Counted from the first letter of the stretch, positions 49,112 through 58,203 are shown. The stretch: 64,000 nt of DNA from JBEBGV01 sp040081265 (GCA_040081265.1 JBEBGV010000017.1:1-64000); one strand, 5' to 3'. Made by a program: numbers and translations. Notes: generated from the sequence alone by a model not told the origin.

Positions 49112-49331
49112 GTCAGGTCTCCACGGCAGGCGTGGTTCGCGTGTGTTACAGCAAACGACACGCCACGAGCGCGGTCGGGTTCCGTTGCGTTCTCTCGGGC
49201 CGGGCCGGGTGCGCCCGTCTCATCGCGAAGACGCTCTGTACTGCTGAAGAGTCATGCAGTTACGGCGCTTCGCCCATGGCTCAGGCGCAACGGCGTCATC
49301 GTGCCTCAGTGAAGCATGCTAGCGTGCGGAC

Positions 49332-50342
49332 GTGGCTCAGCGTTTCAAAGTTGTTGACGCTCACGTCGGGGGAACGCCGGTCAGGCTCCTGCTGGACGGC
49401 GTTCCGACACCCAGCGGCCAGACGATGGAGAAGCGCCGGATGTGGTTGCAGCGCCGGCATGACCACCTCCGACGTGCCACGCTCCTCGAGCCGCGGGGAC
49501 GTCCCGATCTGGTCGGAGCGTTGCTGACCGAGCCCGTCTCACGTGAAGCCGACGCGGGACTCATCTTCCTCGACGCTTCAGGCTATCCGGTCCACAACAT
49601 CTCAGCGGTCATCGCGACGGCCACGGTGGCCCTGGAACACGGGTTGATGACCAAGGCCGCCAGCACGTCTGGTGTCGTGCCCCTGGCGTTTGACACGCCC
49701 GGTGGCCTGGTTCACGTCGAAGCAGAGTGCGCCACCGTGAGCGCCGTGCCACGCGTGACGACGGTTCGTGTGTCAGGGGCGCCATCCTTTGTTGCCTATG
49801 CCGGATGCGCCGTGACGACACCCACGCGTTCTCTCCGCGTTGACCTGGCTTTCGGCGGAACATTCTTCGGGATCGCCGACAGCGAAGCGGCGGGCGTGCC
49901 GCTCACCCCTGAACGCCTTCCGGAGATTCGACGGCTGGGCGCCGAGATCTGCCGCGCGCTCGAGGGACACGACGCGCTCGTGCACCCGGAGAGCGGACAG
50001 GCGACCCTCGGCGGCGTGATCTTCACGGGGCCCCCTCAGTCGCCCGACGCGCATCTCCGAGCGGTGTCGGTGACACCTGATGGCGCGTGCGAGAGGTCGG
50101 GACTGACCGGCGCATCGGCGGTGATGGCCGTCCTCAACGCGATGGGTTTGCTCGAAGACGGGCAGGAGTTCGTGCAGGAAGGTTTGCTGGCGCTCCCGGC
50201 ACGGGGAAGGGTGGCGCGCCTGGCCCGCGTGGGAGAGATTCCGGCGATCGTCGCGGAGATCGAAGCCTCCGCCTGGATCACCGCGGAGCAGACCCTGATG
50301 GTCGATGACGACGATCCGCTGGCGGAGGGATACGTGATCTGA
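49332..50342 (+). CDS. Proline racemase-like protein lacking both catalytic cysteines
   Basis: The fold is that of the proline racemase / hydroxyproline epimerase family: VVDAHVGGTPVRLLLDG at the start, then VGALLTEPVSREADAGLIFLDASGY and GGTFFGIADSEAAGVPL. The length (336) is standard. However, the first catalytic motif MCGHG is VHNIS (87-91) and the second SPCGTG is SGLTG (256-260). All four cysteines present (133, 159, 207, 253) lie elsewhere. Racemisation or 3-hydroxyproline dehydration by the known two-residue mechanism is therefore not possible. It may have a different reaction or be a binding protein. It starts with GTG at 49332. Confidence 0.85.
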   Translation: MAQRFKVVDAHVGGTPVRLLLDGVPTPSGQTMEKRRMWLQRRHDHLRRATLLEPRGRPDLVGALLTEPVSREADAGLIFLDASGYPVHNISAVIATATVALEHGLMTKAASTSGVVPLAFDTPGGLVHVEAECATVSAVPRVTTVRVSGAPSFVAYAGCAVTTPTRSLRVDLAFGGTFFGIADSEAAGVPLTPERLPEIRRLGAEICRALEGHDALVHPESGQATLGGVIFTGPPQSPDAHLRAVSVTPDGACERSGLTGASAVMAVLNAMGLLEDGQEFVQEGLLALPARGRVARLARVGEIPAIVAEIEASAWITAEQTLMVDDDDPLAEGYVI

Positions 50343-50343
50343 C

Positions 50344-50373
50344 GCCGGGTCGTTCCGACCCGGCCTACGTACG
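50344..50373. terminator. Bidirectional hairpin with CTACGTACG flank (family copy 3)
   Basis: Identical to copy 1 (13807-13836). It fills the 36-nt gap between the convergent racemase-like and frataxin genes. A partial second CTACGTACTG follows at 50380-50389, inside the frataxin 3' end. Confidence 0.6.
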
Positions 50374-50378
50374 GAATT

Positions 50379-50708
50379 CTACGTACTGAGGCCGAGGTTC
50401 TCGCCTACCAATCGGGCAAGCAGCACGTTGAGCGGCTCGCCGGCCAGTTCGAACGTGTTGGAATCGGGCGCCCACGAGAGCTTGTAGCTGCGCGACATCG
50501 CCGAGACCCAGATCTGCCTGACCGGCGCGTTGGGACTGACGATGAACTTTGCTGGCGCCGGCGCTTCGAACACGATCTGCATCACGCCGTTCTGAAGCTC
50601 GATCTCGACGTCGTGTTCGTCGCAGAGGGGGAGCAAGGCGCGCTCGAGCGATTCGAGCGCCGCGTCTGCGGACAGTCTGAACTCAGGTTCGGTGAGTGTG
50701 GCTGACAT
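50379..50708 (-). CDS. cyaY: Frataxin (CyaY)
   Basis: A 109-residue protein of the frataxin fold, with an acidic first helix (SADAALESLERALLPLCDEHDVEIELQNG) and the conserved strand block FIVSPNAPVRQIWVSAMSRSYKLSW. Frataxin binds iron on the acidic helix and modulates IscS-based iron-sulfur cluster assembly. No isc or suf gene is nearby. It lies 3 nt after the third vWA gene, on the same strand. Confidence 0.9.
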   Translation of the reverse strand: MSATLTEPEFRLSADAALESLERALLPLCDEHDVEIELQNGVMQIVFEAPAPAKFIVSPNAPVRQIWVSAMSRSYKLSWAPDSNTFELAGEPLNVLLARLVGENLGLST

Positions 50709-50711
50709 GAT

Positions 50712-51638
50712 TTACCGGCTGTTTCCCACGCGGTCGGAATCGGCGATGTACGACTTGCGCGTTCGCGCCGTCATCCCGGTGCCGCGCATCTTCACCTGAA
50801 GCTTGTGTTCCTTGCCGTCGAGCACCGTCGGTGTGAACCCCAGGATGTACTGGCTGTGGAGTTCCTGCGCGACGCGAGTGAAGGTGGGTGCCAGGTCGGC
50901 GGTCTTGGTCAGTTCGAAATACCCGCCGCCGGTTTCTTCGGCAAGGCGCTTCAGCCCACGATCGGGTCGTGACCGCACCATGCTCTGCCCGTTGAAAAAT
51001 TCCGACTGCAGGCCAATGGCGTAGACCATCACGTCTTCCTCGCGCGCCCGCTCCAGCACGTCGCCCAGACCGAGGCGGCTGGCCGTGTCGTCCCCATCTG
51101 TGAAGACGAGCACGACTTTTCGCCCCTCGGCTTTCGTCAGCGCGACCATGCTCTCGTTGATCGCGTCGTAGAGTCGGGTCGGATTTCCAAACTGCAGTTC
51201 CTTGAGCGCAGCAATCAAGTCGTCGCGGTCGCTTGTGAACTCGCCGCTCAACTGAATCTTGTCGCTGAAGGCCCCGACCTGCCCCTTGTCAAGCGGCAAC
51301 AGTCGTAACAGGAATTGTTCGGCCGCAAGGTCGAGCCGATCGAGGTTCGCGGTCATGCTTCCGCTCTTGTCGAGCATCACGACGACGGAGAAGGGTTCCA
51401 CTGTGGCCTGGAAGACCACCGTCTCCTGTACCTTGCCGTTGTCGAAGATCGAGAAGTCCTCCTTCTCGAGGCCGGGCACGAGGCGGCCATCGGCATCGGT
51501 CACGGTGGCGATGACCGGGACGACGCGCGTGGCTTCGCGGAAGATTGGCGCCTGCGGCCCCTGCCGGGCTGACACCGTGACCGGAGCCGGAGCGACGGCG
51601 AGCGAGCACGCGAGCGCGACGAGCATCAATGGGCGCAT
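50712..51638 (-). CDS. Secreted vWA protein (VWFA-related Acidobacterial domain), third copy
   Basis: A 308-residue exported protein with a signal peptide (LVALACSLAVAPAPVTVSA). It has the family beta segment VVPVIATVTDADGRLVPGLEKEDFSIFDNG and a vWA domain with DKSGS (MLDKSGSMTANL), FSDKIQLSGEF and FTDGDDTAS. The metal site is intact. It is closely similar in layout to the gene at 20.8 kb. It is divergent from the TonB-dependent receptor, with 57 nt between the starts, and is upstream of frataxin. Confidence 0.88.
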   Translation of the reverse strand: MRPLMLVALACSLAVAPAPVTVSARQGPQAPIFREATRVVPVIATVTDADGRLVPGLEKEDFSIFDNGKVQETVVFQATVEPFSVVVMLDKSGSMTANLDRLDLAAEQFLLRLLPLDKGQVGAFSDKIQLSGEFTSDRDDLIAALKELQFGNPTRLYDAINESMVALTKAEGRKVVLVFTDGDDTASRLGLGDVLERAREEDVMVYAIGLQSEFFNGQSMVRSRPDRGLKRLAEETGGGYFELTKTADLAPTFTRVAQELHSQYILGFTPTVLDGKEHKLQVKMRGTGMTARTRKSYIADSDRVGNSR

Positions 51639-51695
51639 GGGGGAGCTCCTGGCAACGGTTGTTCCAAAGTCGAAGTTCAGCCCTTACAGGATAAG

Positions 51696-53918
51696 ATGAG
51701 CGCCATGGCGCGTGCACTGTTCTCCATTTTGTGTGTCCTTCTGATGACATCGCTGGCCGAGGCCGCGACCGTCTCAGGCGTAGTGGTCGATACCTCAGGC
51801 GCCCCCGTTGCCGGTGCGTCGGTCATGGCCGGTTCAATCACGGTCACGAGCGCGATTGACGGTCGATTCACCATAGAAAATGCCCCGGACGGTGAGGTCC
51901 TGGTGCAGGCGATGGCTACCGGTTTTGCCATCGTCACGGTCCGGGTCACCGGTCCGACCACCGACCTGCGCCTGACGCTTCAGCCGGCGCCGCTCGTGAC
52001 GGCAGTGGTGGTCACCGCTTCGCGAGGAGCGGAGCGACTCTCGACCGCCAGCAGCACCACGGTGGTGAGTTCAGCCGAGATCCTGACATCGGGCGGAGGC
52101 GCCCTGGATGACGTCCTGCGGAACACGCCGGGATTCAGTCTCTTCCGGCGCTCGTCGTCACGCATTTCCAACCCGACCACGCAGGGCGTCACGCTGCGTG
52201 GCGTGTCGGGCTCGGGCGCCAGCCGGACGCTGGTGCTCGCTGACGGCCTTCCCCTGAATGACGCGTTTGGCAGCTGGGTCTACTGGAACCGCATCCCCCA
52301 GGCCGCAATCGACCGCGTCGAAATCGTGCGTGGCACGACTGGCGACCTCTACGGCGCTGATGCCCTCGGCGGAGTCGTCCAGGTGCTGACCTTCGCGCCC
52401 GATCGTCGCCGGGCCCGGCTGAGCGCGGATGGCGGAACGCAGGGCACCGCGCGCTTCTCGGGCTTTGCGTCCGAGCAGCGGGGACCGTGGAGCGGTCTCG
52501 GTGCGATCGAGTGGCTGAGAACCGATGGCGCAGTCACGGTGGGTGAGGAAGTGCGCGGTCCGATCGACGTCGCCTTCGACAGCGACTACGCGACCGGGTT
52601 CATTGGCGCTGGTTACAAAGCCAACCTGTGGCACGGCGCATTCCGGGCCAGCTTCTACGATGAGGAGCGGGCCAATGGCACGCCCCTGCAGGTGAACGAC
52701 ACCAATTGGAAGCAGATCTCCGGCGACCTCGGGGGTGGACTGGGACCGGGCGTCTGGACCGCGCGCATCGCCGCGGGTACCCAGACGTACTACCAGACGT
52801 TCACGGCTGTGGCTGCCGATCGGCGTACCGAACGACTGACGACGACGCAGAACACGCCGAGCGATTTCGCGACGTACTCCGGGCAGTGGGCAGGCGCGAT
52901 TCGCCAGACGGCACTGCTGGTGGGTGCCGAGGGTCGGCGCACTGAGTCGGAAGTCAGCGAACTCCGCTACTCGGTGGCCGGCGTGGAGACGGGACCGTTC
53001 CTGGCCGGTGGCGTCGAGACCAACAGCGCGCTGTTCGGTCGAGTGACGTTTGCACCGTACGACAATCTGACGGTGGCGCTTGGCGGACGCGCCGACTTCT
53101 GGCGCTCCACACCCGACGATGCGGCGCTGGCCAAGCACAGCGCCAACTTCTTCAGCCCCCGCGTGTCGGCGGAGTTGAAGATGTCGGAACAGTCAACAGT
53201 GCACGCCTCCTTCTATCGCGGGTACCGGACGCCCACACTCAACGAATTGCATCGCGGGTTCCGCGTCGGCACGGTGGTTACCAACCCCAACCCGGAGCTC
53301 GACCCGGAGAAGCTGACTGGGGTGGAAGCCGGCGTCCTGCTCACCAACGGAGAACTGTCGGCCCGCGTCACGGGATTCTGGAATCAGCTCGACGACGCCG
53401 TGACCAACGTGACCGTCGCGGTCACCGCCGCGCAGACCACTCGCCAGCGGCAGAACACCGATACCGTGCGGGCGACCGGGATCGAATTCGAGGCAGACTA
53501 TCGCGGGTTCCAGCGGTGGACGCTGAGCGGGCTCGTGGGTGCCACGCGATCGACGTTCTCGAAGGCGCCGGCACAGCCTGCGCTCCAGGGCAACCGCGTA
53601 CCGCAGGTGCCGATCTTCCAGCTGGGCGGGTCGCTGACCTACCTCGACCCGCATGGCTTCACCGGATCGGTGCAGGGCCGCGTGTTCGGTTCGCAGTACG
53701 AAGACGACCTGAATGCATTCAAGCTGAGAGGGTATGGCGTGATCGACCTCTCGGCCAGCCAGCAGGTGACCCGTGGCGTGAACGTCTTCATGGCGGTCGA
53801 GAACCTGTTCGACAGCGACTACGACACGGGTCGCACGCCGCGTAACGGCCTGGCCGACCTGCGCACGATCGGATTCCCCCGATCCTTCCGCGCGGGTGTC
53901 AGGGTGTTCCTGCCCTAG
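51696..53918 (+). CDS. TonB-dependent outer membrane receptor
   Basis: The product has 740 residues and begins with a signal peptide (LFSILCVLLMTSLAEA). A carboxypeptidase-regulatory-like beta domain (VSGVVVDTSGAPVAGASV, residues about 27-95) follows. The plug comes next (VVVSSAEILTSGGGALDDVLRNTPGFS and NPTTQGVTLRGVSGSGASRTLVLADGLPLND). Last is a 22-stranded-type barrel ending in a C-terminal aromatic-poor strand, SFRAGVRVFLP. Plug motifs resemble BtuB/FepA-type vitamin B12 or siderophore receptors. The substrate cannot be assigned; no riboswitch fits in the 57-nt upstream gap. AGGA precedes the ATG at 51696. Confidence 0.9.
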   Translation: MSAMARALFSILCVLLMTSLAEAATVSGVVVDTSGAPVAGASVMAGSITVTSAIDGRFTIENAPDGEVLVQAMATGFAIVTVRVTGPTTDLRLTLQPAPLVTAVVVTASRGAERLSTASSTTVVSSAEILTSGGGALDDVLRNTPGFSLFRRSSSRISNPTTQGVTLRGVSGSGASRTLVLADGLPLNDAFGSWVYWNRIPQAAIDRVEIVRGTTGDLYGADALGGVVQVLTFAPDRRRARLSADGGTQGTARFSGFASEQRGPWSGLGAIEWLRTDGAVTVGEEVRGPIDVAFDSDYATGFIGAGYKANLWHGAFRASFYDEERANGTPLQVNDTNWKQISGDLGGGLGPGVWTARIAAGTQTYYQTFTAVAADRRTERLTTTQNTPSDFATYSGQWAGAIRQTALLVGAEGRRTESEVSELRYSVAGVETGPFLAGGVETNSALFGRVTFAPYDNLTVALGGRADFWRSTPDDAALAKHSANFFSPRVSAELKMSEQSTVHASFYRGYRTPTLNELHRGFRVGTVVTNPNPELDPEKLTGVEAGVLLTNGELSARVTGFWNQLDDAVTNVTVAVTAAQTTRQRQNTDTVRATGIEFEADYRGFQRWTLSGLVGATRSTFSKAPAQPALQGNRVPQVPIFQLGGSLTYLDPHGFTGSVQGRVFGSQYEDDLNAFKLRGYGVIDLSASQQVTRGVNVFMAVENLFDSDYDTGRTPRNGLADLRTIGFPRSFRAGVRVFLP

Positions 53919-53936
53919 CTCCCGCCACACACAGCG

Positions 53937-54785
53937 ATGCGCGTAGTCACGGCGACGGTTGCGGCGGCACTCGTTGTGGCACTGGCGGGCGTGACCGTCC
54001 GTGGCCAGGAATCACTTCGCGACGTGGTCGACCGGGCGGCCGCCTACGTCGCCGACTACAAGCAGAAGCTGGCGATGGTCGTCGCGCAAGAGCGCTACCA
54101 GCAGGAGGTGCGCTATCCGGCGCCGCCGATGTCGCGCAGCCGCGATATCACCTCCACCACCGTGCTGCTGTCCGACTTCCTGCTGGTGCGCGATGCCGCT
54201 GGCACATGGGTCCCGTTCCGCGATGTCTTCGAGCGCGACGGCGTGGCGGTGCGCGATCGTGAAGATCGACTCTCGGCGCTCTTCATCCAGAATGCGGGCA
54301 CGGCGCTCGATCAGGCGGCGCGCATCGCCGAGGAGAGTGCCAGGTACAACGTCGGCAACATCAACCGGAACGTGAACGTGCCGACGCTCGCCCTCGAGTT
54401 CCTCACCGACTCACACCGCGATCGGTTCGACTTCGAGTTCGAGAAGGGTCTGTCCTCCGGCGGCGTGCGCGTGGTGCGGTACCAGGAGCGGTCCGGGCCG
54501 ACCTACATCAAGACGACGAACAATCGGGACCTGCCGGTGTCGGGCCGCTACTGGATTCATGAAGCGACCGGTCGGGTCGAGCGCAGCGAGGTGAGGGCCG
54601 CCGATGCCGCCCTCGATGCGCACATCACCGTCACCTACCGCGCTGACGAGGCCGGGTTCTGGGTGCCCGATCGCATGGAAGAGGTCTACGCCCAGAAAAA
54701 TGACCGGTCGGAAATTCGCGGCACCGCTGTGTACTCGCGCTACCGCCGCTTTCAGGTCACGACCTCCGACGAACTGGTCAAGTGA
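53937..54785 (+). CDS. Secreted acidobacterial protein of unknown function
   Basis: A 282-residue protein with a signal peptide (TATVAAALVVALAGVTVRGQ). An N-terminal helical segment (DRAAAYVADYKQKLAMVVAQERYQQEV) precedes a LolA/outer-membrane-lipoprotein-like beta region (GRYWIHEATGRVERSEV, HITVTYRADEAGFWVPDRMEEVY). I recall similar proteins as conserved hypotheticals in acidobacteria. It lies 18 nt after the TonB-dependent receptor and overlaps the following lipoprotein gene's open frame, so the three probably form an operon dealing with the outer membrane. Confidence 0.7.
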   Translation: MRVVTATVAAALVVALAGVTVRGQESLRDVVDRAAAYVADYKQKLAMVVAQERYQQEVRYPAPPMSRSRDITSTTVLLSDFLLVRDAAGTWVPFRDVFERDGVAVRDREDRLSALFIQNAGTALDQAARIAEESARYNVGNINRNVNVPTLALEFLTDSHRDRFDFEFEKGLSSGGVRVVRYQERSGPTYIKTTNNRDLPVSGRYWIHEATGRVERSEVRAADAALDAHITVTYRADEAGFWVPDRMEEVYAQKNDRSEIRGTAVYSRYRRFQVTTSDELVK

Positions 54786-54793
54786 AGGATCGC

Positions 54794-55858
54794 ATGTCCG
54801 GAAGTATGATCGTCCCCATGCGTCATCTGTTGATTCCGGTCGTCCTGGTCGCGGCCCTCGGGTGCTCCACTGATGCCCAGCAGCCGACGCCGGCGCCCGG
54901 CGCCAAGGACCCCGCCGCTCGAGTCGGCGATCGGACCATCACGATTGCCGAACTCGATGAGGCCTGGCTGAAGAACGATCCGGCCCAGCACGCGCAGGCC
55001 ACGCAGGCGCTCTACGATGGTCGCCGTGCCGCCCTCGATGCGTTCATTGCGGACATGCTGATCGAGCAGGCCGCCAAGGCCAAGGGGGTCACCGCGGCAG
55101 CGTTTGTTCAGGAAGAACTGTCGAAGCGGACGAAGGTTCCCGCCGACGGCGATATCGCCAACTTCTATATCGAGAACCGCGGCCAGATGCAGGGGCGCTC
55201 ACTCGAAGAGATGATTCCGCTGATCAGGCAGTTCCTGACCAACCAGCGCACCGGGGAGGCGCGAGCCGAACTGATTGCCGAGCTGCGCAAGGCGGGGCCC
55301 GCGGTGCGCGTCCTGTTCGACGCACCACGACAGCAGGTGGCAGTCAGCGCCGACGACCCGGCCGATGGTCCTGCGACGGCGCCGGTCACACTGGTCGAGT
55401 ACTCGGACTTCCAGTGTCCCTTCTGCCAGCGTGTGATGCCGACCCTGAAGCAGGTGCGCGAGAAGTACGGCGACAAGGTCCGTGTGGTCTGGAAGGACTT
55501 TCCGCTGACGCAGATTCATCCGCAGGCGTTTGGCGCGGCTGTCGCCGGCAACTGTGCGCGTGAGCAGGGCAAGTTCTGGGAACTTCACGATCGCCTGTTC
55601 CCGAACCAGCAGGCGCTGCAGCCCGAGGCGATCAAGCAATATGCGGTCGATGCCGGACTTGACGCGGCAAAGTTCAACGCCTGCCTCGACTCGACGAAGT
55701 ATCAGCAGCGCGTGCAGGATGCCATCACTGAGGGCACGAGTCACGGTGTCTCCTCGACCCCCACGGTGTTCATCAATGGCCGCGTGGTCAGTGGTGCCCA
55801 GCCATTTGAGGCCTTTGCCGCCGTGATCGACGAAGAGCTCGCCCGCGCCGGCAGGTAG
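54794..55858 (+). CDS. Lipoprotein with SurA-like N-region and DsbA-like thioredoxin domain
   Basis: The start is uncertain (GTG 54782, ATG 54794, 54806 or 54818). I prefer 54794, which follows AAGGA. All give a lipoprotein signal ending in VAALGC. Residues about 40-170 resemble the chaperone part of SurA/PpiC proteins (RVGDRTITIAELDEAW, FIADMLIEQAAKAKGV). The C-terminal domain is thioredoxin-fold DsbA/DsbG-like with the active site CPFC (about 208-211), cis-proline segment SSTPTVFING and DFPLTQIHPQA. It probably works at the periplasmic side of a membrane as a disulfide oxidase or isomerase that also holds clients. Confidence 0.85.
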   Translation: MSGSMIVPMRHLLIPVVLVAALGCSTDAQQPTPAPGAKDPAARVGDRTITIAELDEAWLKNDPAQHAQATQALYDGRRAALDAFIADMLIEQAAKAKGVTAAAFVQEELSKRTKVPADGDIANFYIENRGQMQGRSLEEMIPLIRQFLTNQRTGEARAELIAELRKAGPAVRVLFDAPRQQVAVSADDPADGPATAPVTLVEYSDFQCPFCQRVMPTLKQVREKYGDKVRVVWKDFPLTQIHPQAFGAAVAGNCAREQGKFWELHDRLFPNQQALQPEAIKQYAVDAGLDAAKFNACLDSTKYQQRVQDAITEGTSHGVSSTPTVFINGRVVSGAQPFEAFAAVIDEELARAGR

Positions 55859-55864
55859 CACGCC

Positions 55865-55929
55865 GCGGGTCCTTCGGACCCGCCCTGCGAGAGCGTGAAC
55901 GTACGTAGGCCGGGTGCGCAGGACCCGGC
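55865..55929. terminator. Double hairpin of the CTACGTACG family (copies 4 and 5)
   Basis: The first stem is GCGGGTCC/GGACCCGC with loop TTC (55865-55883). A second, inverted copy follows: CGTACGTAG (55900-55908), then GCCGGGTGC, loop GCA and GGACCCGGC (55909-55929), with one mismatch. The pair lies between the convergent DsbA-like and amidohydrolase genes, giving one hairpin for each direction. Confidence 0.6.
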
Positions 55930-55937
55930 GTCTCACC

Positions 55938-56831
55938 CTACGAGAACAATCGCTCGAAATTGCCGCCCAGGATCAGCGCCTGGTCAGCATCGCTGACGTG
56001 GGCGGCTGCCATGGCCGCGAGCTGCTGGTCGTACACGGACCGTTGCCATCCGCGTGGGAAGAACGACGAGTCGGTGCCGAAGAGCAGACGCGACGGCCCG
56101 ACTACGGCCAAAGACGAGCGGAACACCTGCTCGAGGGTGAGGCCGGGTTCATAACGCATCCAGTTGTTCGAGCTGGATGTATCCAGGTAGATATTGGGGC
56201 TGGCGTCGGCGGCCATCAGCGCTTCGCGCAGCAGCCCGGCGCCGAAGTGCGGGATCACGAATGGCGTCTGTGGGTGCGCCTGTGCCAGCCGAGCCACGCC
56301 GAGCGGATTGCCCAGGCGCAGGTCGAAGTGGCTGGCCAGCCCGAGCTTCTTACGTACTCCTACCGAGAGCGCGCCGCAGTGGACGAAGACGGTCACGCCG
56401 CTCACCCGTGCCGCCGCCTCGACCACCTGCCCGACACGGTGATCGTCGAGGGGCACGTGGTGCATGGCCGGAAACAGGCAGAGTCCCCGGAGTCCGAGAT
56501 CGGCGACGGCACGTGCGGTGCGGGCCGTTGCGTCGTGGGCTGAAGGGTCGACCATGAAGAACCCGACCAGGCGGGTCGGATGTCTCGCGACCGCTGCCGC
56601 GACCGACTCCTCGTCGCCCGGGACACTGGCAATGATGACCGCGCGATCGACACCATTGGCGTCCAGTTCACGGACCCAGCGGTCGGCAAGCGCTGGGCCG
56701 TCCTCCGGCTCGATCCATCCCAGGCGGCGACACAGATCCGCCGGCACGGTGGCCGATGCGCCGCCCACCTGTCGCGCGAGCGCCGCGAAGAAGGTGGCCG
56801 AGAAGAAGTGACAATGTGCGTCGTTCAGCAT
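55938..56831 (-). CDS. Amidohydrolase-2 family TIM-barrel protein
   Basis: A 297-residue protein from the ATG at 56831. The N-terminal metal motif is DAHCHFFS (HxH). VFVHCGALS supplies the next histidine, VIPHFGAG another, and FGTDSSFF the catalytic aspartate, all in the order of the ACMSD/amidohydrolase-2 family. These enzymes hydrolyse or decarboxylate small cyclic or aromatic acids; the substrate is unknown. The longer frame upstream lies inside the MATE gene and is not coding. It overlaps the MATE gene by 7 nt. Confidence 0.85.
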   Translation of the reverse strand: MLNDAHCHFFSATFFAALARQVGGASATVPADLCRRLGWIEPEDGPALADRWVRELDANGVDRAVIIASVPGDEESVAAAVARHPTRLVGFFMVDPSAHDATARTARAVADLGLRGLCLFPAMHHVPLDDHRVGQVVEAAARVSGVTVFVHCGALSVGVRKKLGLASHFDLRLGNPLGVARLAQAHPQTPFVIPHFGAGLLREALMAADASPNIYLDTSSSNNWMRYEPGLTLEQVFRSSLAVVGPSRLLFGTDSSFFPRGWQRSVYDQQLAAMAAAHVSDADQALILGGNFERLFS

Positions 56832-58171
56832 GTGAGGAGCACCTGGGTGCGTCGCACCCATACCGTCAGCAGTACAAAGGATGCGACGACGAGTCCAGTC
56901 GAGAAGCCCGTCCAGATTCCCGTCACACCCCACCCGAAGTGGAAGCACAGCGCGAAACCGATCGGTAATCCGATGACCCAGTGCACGACGAGGTTGATCA
57001 CCATCGGCGTCATGGTGTCGCCCAGTCCGCGCAGTGCACCGATCGCCACCGTCTGAACGCTGTCGAAGAGCTGAAACGCCGCGGCGATGGCCAGCAGGAC
57101 TGCGCCGATCTGCAGGACCCGTGGATCCCGCGTGAAGACGCTCAGGATTGGCGTCGGCGCCATGATCATGACGAGCGCGAGCGCGCCGGCGAGCGCACAT
57201 CCGATGCCGATGGCCAGCCAACCTGAGGTGACGGCGCGCGACCTGTCGCCGGCGCCGATAGCATGGCCGACCCGCACAGCCGCCGCTGAGCACAGCCCCA
57301 GCGGCACCATGTAGGCGAGGCCAGCGATGTTGAGGGCGATCTGATGCGAGGCTGACGACGATGTGTCGAGCTGTGCGGCGAACGCGGTGGCCACCGTGAA
57401 GGCGCCGACCTCCAGCGTGATCTGCGTCGACGCCGGCAGGCCAAGGGCCAGCAGTCGCCGCAGCGTGCCGAAGTCGATTCTTCTCGAGCGGTCCGCAGGT
57501 GCACCCTGTGCCCGGCGCAAGGTGAGGGTGACCGCAAACCAGAGGAAGCCCGCCATGTAGCAGCGAGCCAGAACGGTTGCCAGCGCTGACCCCCGTACCC
57601 CCATGGCTGGGAATCCCAGGTGCCCGTAGACCAGGAGATAGTTGGCGGCAACGTTGACGAGGTTCGCCGACACCAGGGCGAACATGAGCGGGCGGACGAC
57701 GTGGATGCCCTGCAGGTAGCGGCGCAGCGCAGCATAGAGGAGCAACGGCACCGCGCTCAGGGTGATGACCGCGAAATACGGCCGTGCCAGTCGATAGATC
57801 TCAGGGTTCAGCCCCCAGATGTCCATGGTCCAGTACGCCACGCCCCCGGCCGCCAGCACGACCGGCACCGTGAGCAGTGCCAGCCAGAGACCCTGTCGCA
57901 GCAAGTGGCGGCACTCCTCGAGACGACCGCCACCAAACGCCTGCGAGACCAGGGTGTCGAGGCCGAGCAGCAGGCCCATGCCGAAGATGCCGATGGCGGT
58001 GAAGACGCCGCCACCCAGGCCGGTCGCCGCGATGGCTTCTGGACCGAGCGGTCCAACCATCACCGTGTCCACCAGGCCCATGCTCATCCAGCCGATTTCG
58101 GCGATGACGACTGGCGTGGCGATGCGAAGCAGCGACCGGGCCTCTGTGCGGAGGTCCGCACGGTTGGTCAT
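56825..58171 (-). CDS. MATE-family efflux transporter
   Basis: The 448-residue protein has twelve predicted helices in two related halves. MATE signatures are EIGWMSMGLVDTVMVGPLGPEAIAATGLG in helix one-two, LDTLVSQAFGGGRLEEC and, in the second half, SASHQIALNIAGLAYMVPLGLCSAAAVRVGHAIGAGD. It exports drugs or metabolites using an ion gradient. The start at 58171 is divergent from a small membrane protein gene 33 nt away. It overlaps the amidohydrolase gene by 7 nt, so the pair is coupled. Confidence 0.93.
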   Translation of the reverse strand: MTNRADLRTEARSLLRIATPVVIAEIGWMSMGLVDTVMVGPLGPEAIAATGLGGGVFTAIGIFGMGLLLGLDTLVSQAFGGGRLEECRHLLRQGLWLALLTVPVVLAAGGVAYWTMDIWGLNPEIYRLARPYFAVITLSAVPLLLYAALRRYLQGIHVVRPLMFALVSANLVNVAANYLLVYGHLGFPAMGVRGSALATVLARCYMAGFLWFAVTLTLRRAQGAPADRSRRIDFGTLRRLLALGLPASTQITLEVGAFTVATAFAAQLDTSSSASHQIALNIAGLAYMVPLGLCSAAAVRVGHAIGAGDRSRAVTSGWLAIGIGCALAGALALVMIMAPTPILSVFTRDPRVLQIGAVLLAIAAAFQLFDSVQTVAIGALRGLGDTMTPMVINLVVHWVIGLPIGFALCFHFGWGVTGIWTGFSTGLVVASFVLLTVWVRRTQVLLTC

Positions 58172-58203
58172 GGGTTCATCATATGCGGGCGTAATATGGG
58201 GAC

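Noticed and set aside
51639..51695. Cobalamin riboswitch before the TonB-dependent receptor
   Set aside because: Only 57 nt separate the divergent genes, too short for the aptamer, and no B12-box sequence is seen.
56832..57293. N-terminal extension of the amidohydrolase (451-codon frame)
   Set aside because: The extra codons are inside the MATE gene in another frame; the family N-terminus (DAHCHF) starts right after the ATG at 56831.
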